Below are positions 61,981 through 64,000 of a DNA stretch of 64,000 bases, one piece after another (positions within the stretch are counted from its first letter, which is position 1; each line of letters opens with the position of its first letter). The notes beneath the pieces are model-generated. The model was not told the DNA's origin, ran no database searches, and worked only from the letters and a program-made list of their open reading frames with translations. The translations under genes and the position numbers were made by a program. Source of the stretch: Actinomadura fibrosa (GTDB lineage: Bacteria > Actinomycetota > Actinomycetes > Streptosporangiales > Streptosporangiaceae); the NCBI RefSeq assembly GCF_900659615.1, contig NZ_CAACUY010000019.1, forward strand, positions 19,876-83,875, written 5' to 3'.

Positions 61981-63198
61981 ATGCGGTCAGAACGACGAGC
62001 GACCACCGGCCGGCGGCAGGCGACCGGGAGCCCGCGCGGCCGGCGACCACGCCGGCGCCCGCTCCGGTCCGCCGCGCTCGCCGCGGGAACCGCCGCGCTG
62101 GCCTGCGGCATGACGATGACCGCCTGGGCCGACGCGCCCGCGCCGAAGGCCGCCACCAACGACGCATATGCGGCGGCGCTCAACGGCGACGGCGTGGTCG
62201 TCGGCTACGCGGACGGCCCGGTGCGCTGGGAGGCCGACGGGCGGATCACCAGGCTCCCCGACCTGACGGGCGGCGTCGTCCCCGGTGGCGCGAGCGACGT
62301 CTACAACGTCAACGACGCCGCGGTGGCGGTCGGGGTCGCGGAGACCGACCCCGCGCAGACGATCTACACGCTGCACGCGGCGCGGTGGGACGCGAACGGC
62401 GCGGTCACCGACCTCGACGCCGCGAACGTCGGCGGGCTCAGCTTCGCGCTCGACGTGGACGCGGCCGGGAACGCGGTCGGCTGGTCGAACCCGGGCGGCC
62501 GCATCGACGCGGTGCGCTGGGACCCGAGCGGGCAGCCGCACGTCCTCGCGACCCTGCCGGGCGGCGACAGCGGCTCCGCCGTCGCGATCAACGACTCCGG
62601 CGCGGTGGCCGGGGCGGCGCGGGACTCCGGCGGCACGTGGCAGGCGGCGCGCTGGTCCCCCGGCGGGGCCGTCACCGCACTCGGCCCCGTCCCGGGCCAG
62701 ACCGCGGCCACGGTGAACGAGATCAACGCCTCCGGCGCCATGGTCGGCGAGGCCACCGTCTCCGGCGGCGAGCGGGCGGTGCGCTGGTCGCCCGCCGGAA
62801 CCCCCACCCTCCTCAGCGCGCTCCCGGGACACGTCGAGAGCCGGGCGGCGGACCTCAACGACTCCGGTGTCGCGGCGGGCGTCTCGCAGGCGGCGGACGG
62901 GACGCCCCGGGCGGTGCGCTGGGACCCGAACGGCCAGGTCGCCGAGCTGCCCGCGCTGCCCGGCACCGTCCGCAGCGAGGCGTACGGGATCAACAACGCG
63001 GGGGCCATCGTCGGCAACGCGTACGCGGGCGGCCGGTACCACGCCGTCCGCTGGAACCCGGACGGAACGGTCACCGACCTCGGCACCCTCCCCGCCGCCT
63101 CAGAAGCACGACACCGCACCGCACCACGCGTGACGTGCCCGCCCACGCAACTCCCACCGGGCCGCGACCTCTGCACCCCCAACGCCCCCCGGCCGTAG
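61981..63198 (+). CDS. Secreted seven-repeat HAF-family beta-propeller-like protein
   Basis: 405 residues. A long basic leader with RRRPLRSAALAAGTAALACG suggests Tat or Sec export. Seven copies of the motif [AP][AV]RW-x3-G occur at intervals (PVRWEADG, AARWDANG, AVRWDPSG, AARWSPGG, AVRWSPAG, AVRWDPNG, AVRWNPDG), each followed by a loop with GxxxG and INDSG-type turns. This fits a seven-bladed propeller of the HAF repeat type, function unknown. The last about 30 residues are Pro/Arg-rich and unlike the repeats, so the 3' end may be shifted or be a disordered tail. Confidence 0.8.
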   Translation: MRSERRATTGRRQATGSPRGRRPRRRPLRSAALAAGTAALACGMTMTAWADAPAPKAATNDAYAAALNGDGVVVGYADGPVRWEADGRITRLPDLTGGVVPGGASDVYNVNDAAVAVGVAETDPAQTIYTLHAARWDANGAVTDLDAANVGGLSFALDVDAAGNAVGWSNPGGRIDAVRWDPSGQPHVLATLPGGDSGSAVAINDSGAVAGAARDSGGTWQAARWSPGGAVTALGPVPGQTAATVNEINASGAMVGEATVSGGERAVRWSPAGTPTLLSALPGHVESRAADLNDSGVAAGVSQAADGTPRAVRWDPNGQVAELPALPGTVRSEAYGINNAGAIVGNAYAGGRYHAVRWNPDGTVTDLGTLPAASEARHRTAPRVTCPPTQLPPGRDLCTPNAPRP

Positions 63199-63331
63199 CA
63201 CCAAGACCCGCGCCACGAACGCCGCACCCGCGAGGTTGATCCCTCGCGACCACCGTGTCCGTGACGTTGACGTCCGCGAACGCCATCGGTGACGCGCCGC
63301 CCGTGGGCTCCACCGCCGCCGACCGCGGCCG

Positions 63332-64000
63332 TCAGCGCTCGGGGTCCTCGCGCGGGGCGAGGTAGTCCTGGAGCTCGCGGTGCCGGAACTGGTAGGTCGC
63401 GCCGCTGATCCGCAGCAGCCGCGCCTCGCACGCCCAGTCCAGGAACGTCCACAGCCGCAGCGGCAGCAGGCCGCGCGCGGCGGTCACGATCAGGCCGATC
63501 ATCGTGCGGGACCACGCGGTCGCGCCGAACGCGAGCCCGAACGCCGTCCCGCCGATCAGCGCGCAGGCCAGCGACGTGGGCACGTCCTGGTTCATGACGA
63601 AGACGAGGATCGCGGCGACGCCGCCGGTCAGGCCGAAGGCGACCCCGATCGCCGGGTTGCGGTGCAGCGCCTCGCGCGGGTGGGCCAGCTCCGCGTCCTT
63701 GCTCCAGCCGCCCGTGGCGATCCGGAACGCCACGCCGAGCGCGACGGCGAGGACGAACGCGCCCGCGACCCCGGCCGCCAGCGCCGGAGGCTCCGCGTGC
63801 GCGAGCCTCAGCGGCTGGAGCCCGGTGAGCGCGCCGCACAGCCCGAACCCGAGGAGCGTGAGCGGCTGGGCGCGGACCGCCTCCGCCACGGTCATGCGGT
63901 CGGCGCCGCGCCGCCCGGCGGCGGTCAGCCCGATCACGCCGCCGAGCACCGCGCCGCCGAGCGCCCCGGCGGCGGTCGCGAACCCCGGGCCGAACGCCTT
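63332..64000 (-). CDS. C-terminal part of a multi-pass membrane protein (NTPase-associated?), cut by window edge
   Basis: The frame is open to the right end of the window, so the N-terminus is missing; GTG 63949 lies in the middle of a hydrophobic stretch. The visible 220 residues have about five hydrophobic segments (LTLLGFGLCGALTGL, ALAAGVAGAFVLAVALGVAF, NPAIGVAFGLTGGVAAILVFVM, GTAFGLAFGATAWSRTMIGLIVTAARG) and end YQFRHRELQDYLAPREDPER. That YQFRHRELQD ending is familiar from C-termini of large actinobacterial NACHT/NTPase proteins; this is from memory and the nucleotide-binding part would lie outside the window. Confidence 0.6.
   Translation of the reverse strand, partial: KAFGPGFATAAGALGGAVLGGVIGLTAAGRRGADRMTVAEAVRAQPLTLLGFGLCGALTGLQPLRLAHAEPPALAAGVAGAFVLAVALGVAFRIATGGWSKDAELAHPREALHRNPAIGVAFGLTGGVAAILVFVMNQDVPTSLACALIGGTAFGLAFGATAWSRTMIGLIVTAARGLLPLRLWTFLDWACEARLLRISGATYQFRHRELQDYLAPREDPER

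Overview
The window is GC-rich (by eye above 70 percent over most of its length), with many GTG starts, overlapping ATGA/GTGA gene junctions and G/C-biased third codon positions. Together with Streptomyces-type families (TipAS-type MerR, DUF222/HNH, twin-permease sugar ABC systems without their own ATPase, CGNR zinc finger, molybdopterin enzyme), this points to the chromosome of a filamentous actinobacterium. Streptosporangiales/Thermomonosporaceae is my guess, not a demonstrated assignment. I saw no rRNA, tRNA, CRISPR array or replication origin.

Layout. 1-2.4 kb: a SnoaL-like/VOC/MerR operon and a small secreted protein. 2.4-6.8 kb: a decayed stretch with a gene-free gap, a DUF222/HNH protein, a deleted IS5-type element with recognisable ends and a frameshifted aminoglycoside-phosphotransferase-like gene. 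6.8-9.1 kb: a PAS/GAF/PP2C phosphatase translationally coupled to a stand-alone cobalamin-binding protein that carries the CarH-type AdoCbl signature (Wx9EH and ExH) but no DNA-binding domain. polA is divergent from this pair. 12-13.8 kb: maleylacetate-reductase-like and sulfotransferase-like genes. 13.9-22 kb: a co-directional set of adenylate-forming ligase, FAD oxidoreductase, FMN alpha-hydroxyacid oxidase, membrane-anchored P450 with an atypical heme loop, cation/proton antiporter and OmpR-type regulator, which I regard as a candidate undescribed pathway.

22-34 kb: a secreted phosphodiester glycosidase; a uridine-kinase-like gene without a Walker A lysine; a phytoene-desaturase-like oxidoreductase; coupled GH13 and MGH1/GH63-like glycosidases; NUDIX and GNAT genes; an APC permease; and a haloacid-dehalogenase-like gene. 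34-40.4 kb: aldehyde dehydrogenase, a CGNR regulator and two divergent secreted esterases sharing a palindrome. 40.4-50.5 kb: a GntR-controlled NMT1-type ABC importer, an SDR/TetR pair, an HxlR regulator facing a molybdopterin oxidoreductase, and an SDR/TetR pair with two near-identical operators.

50.5-60.5 kb is a coherent beta-mannan/beta-glucoside utilisation locus: GH1, a LacI regulator, a sugar-binding lipoprotein, two permeases, a GH2 beta-mannosidase and a secreted GH26 mannanase. Operator-like sites related to each other flank the regulator, and three short tandem-repeat tracts lie in the operon. The secreted mannanase would cut mannan outside, the ABC system would import oligosaccharides using an ATPase encoded elsewhere, and GH2/GH1 would finish hydrolysis in the cytoplasm. 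60.5-64 kb: a cytosine-deaminase-like amidohydrolase overlapping the mannanase gene tail to tail, a secreted seven-repeat HAF protein, and the C-terminal part of a membrane protein cut by the window edge.
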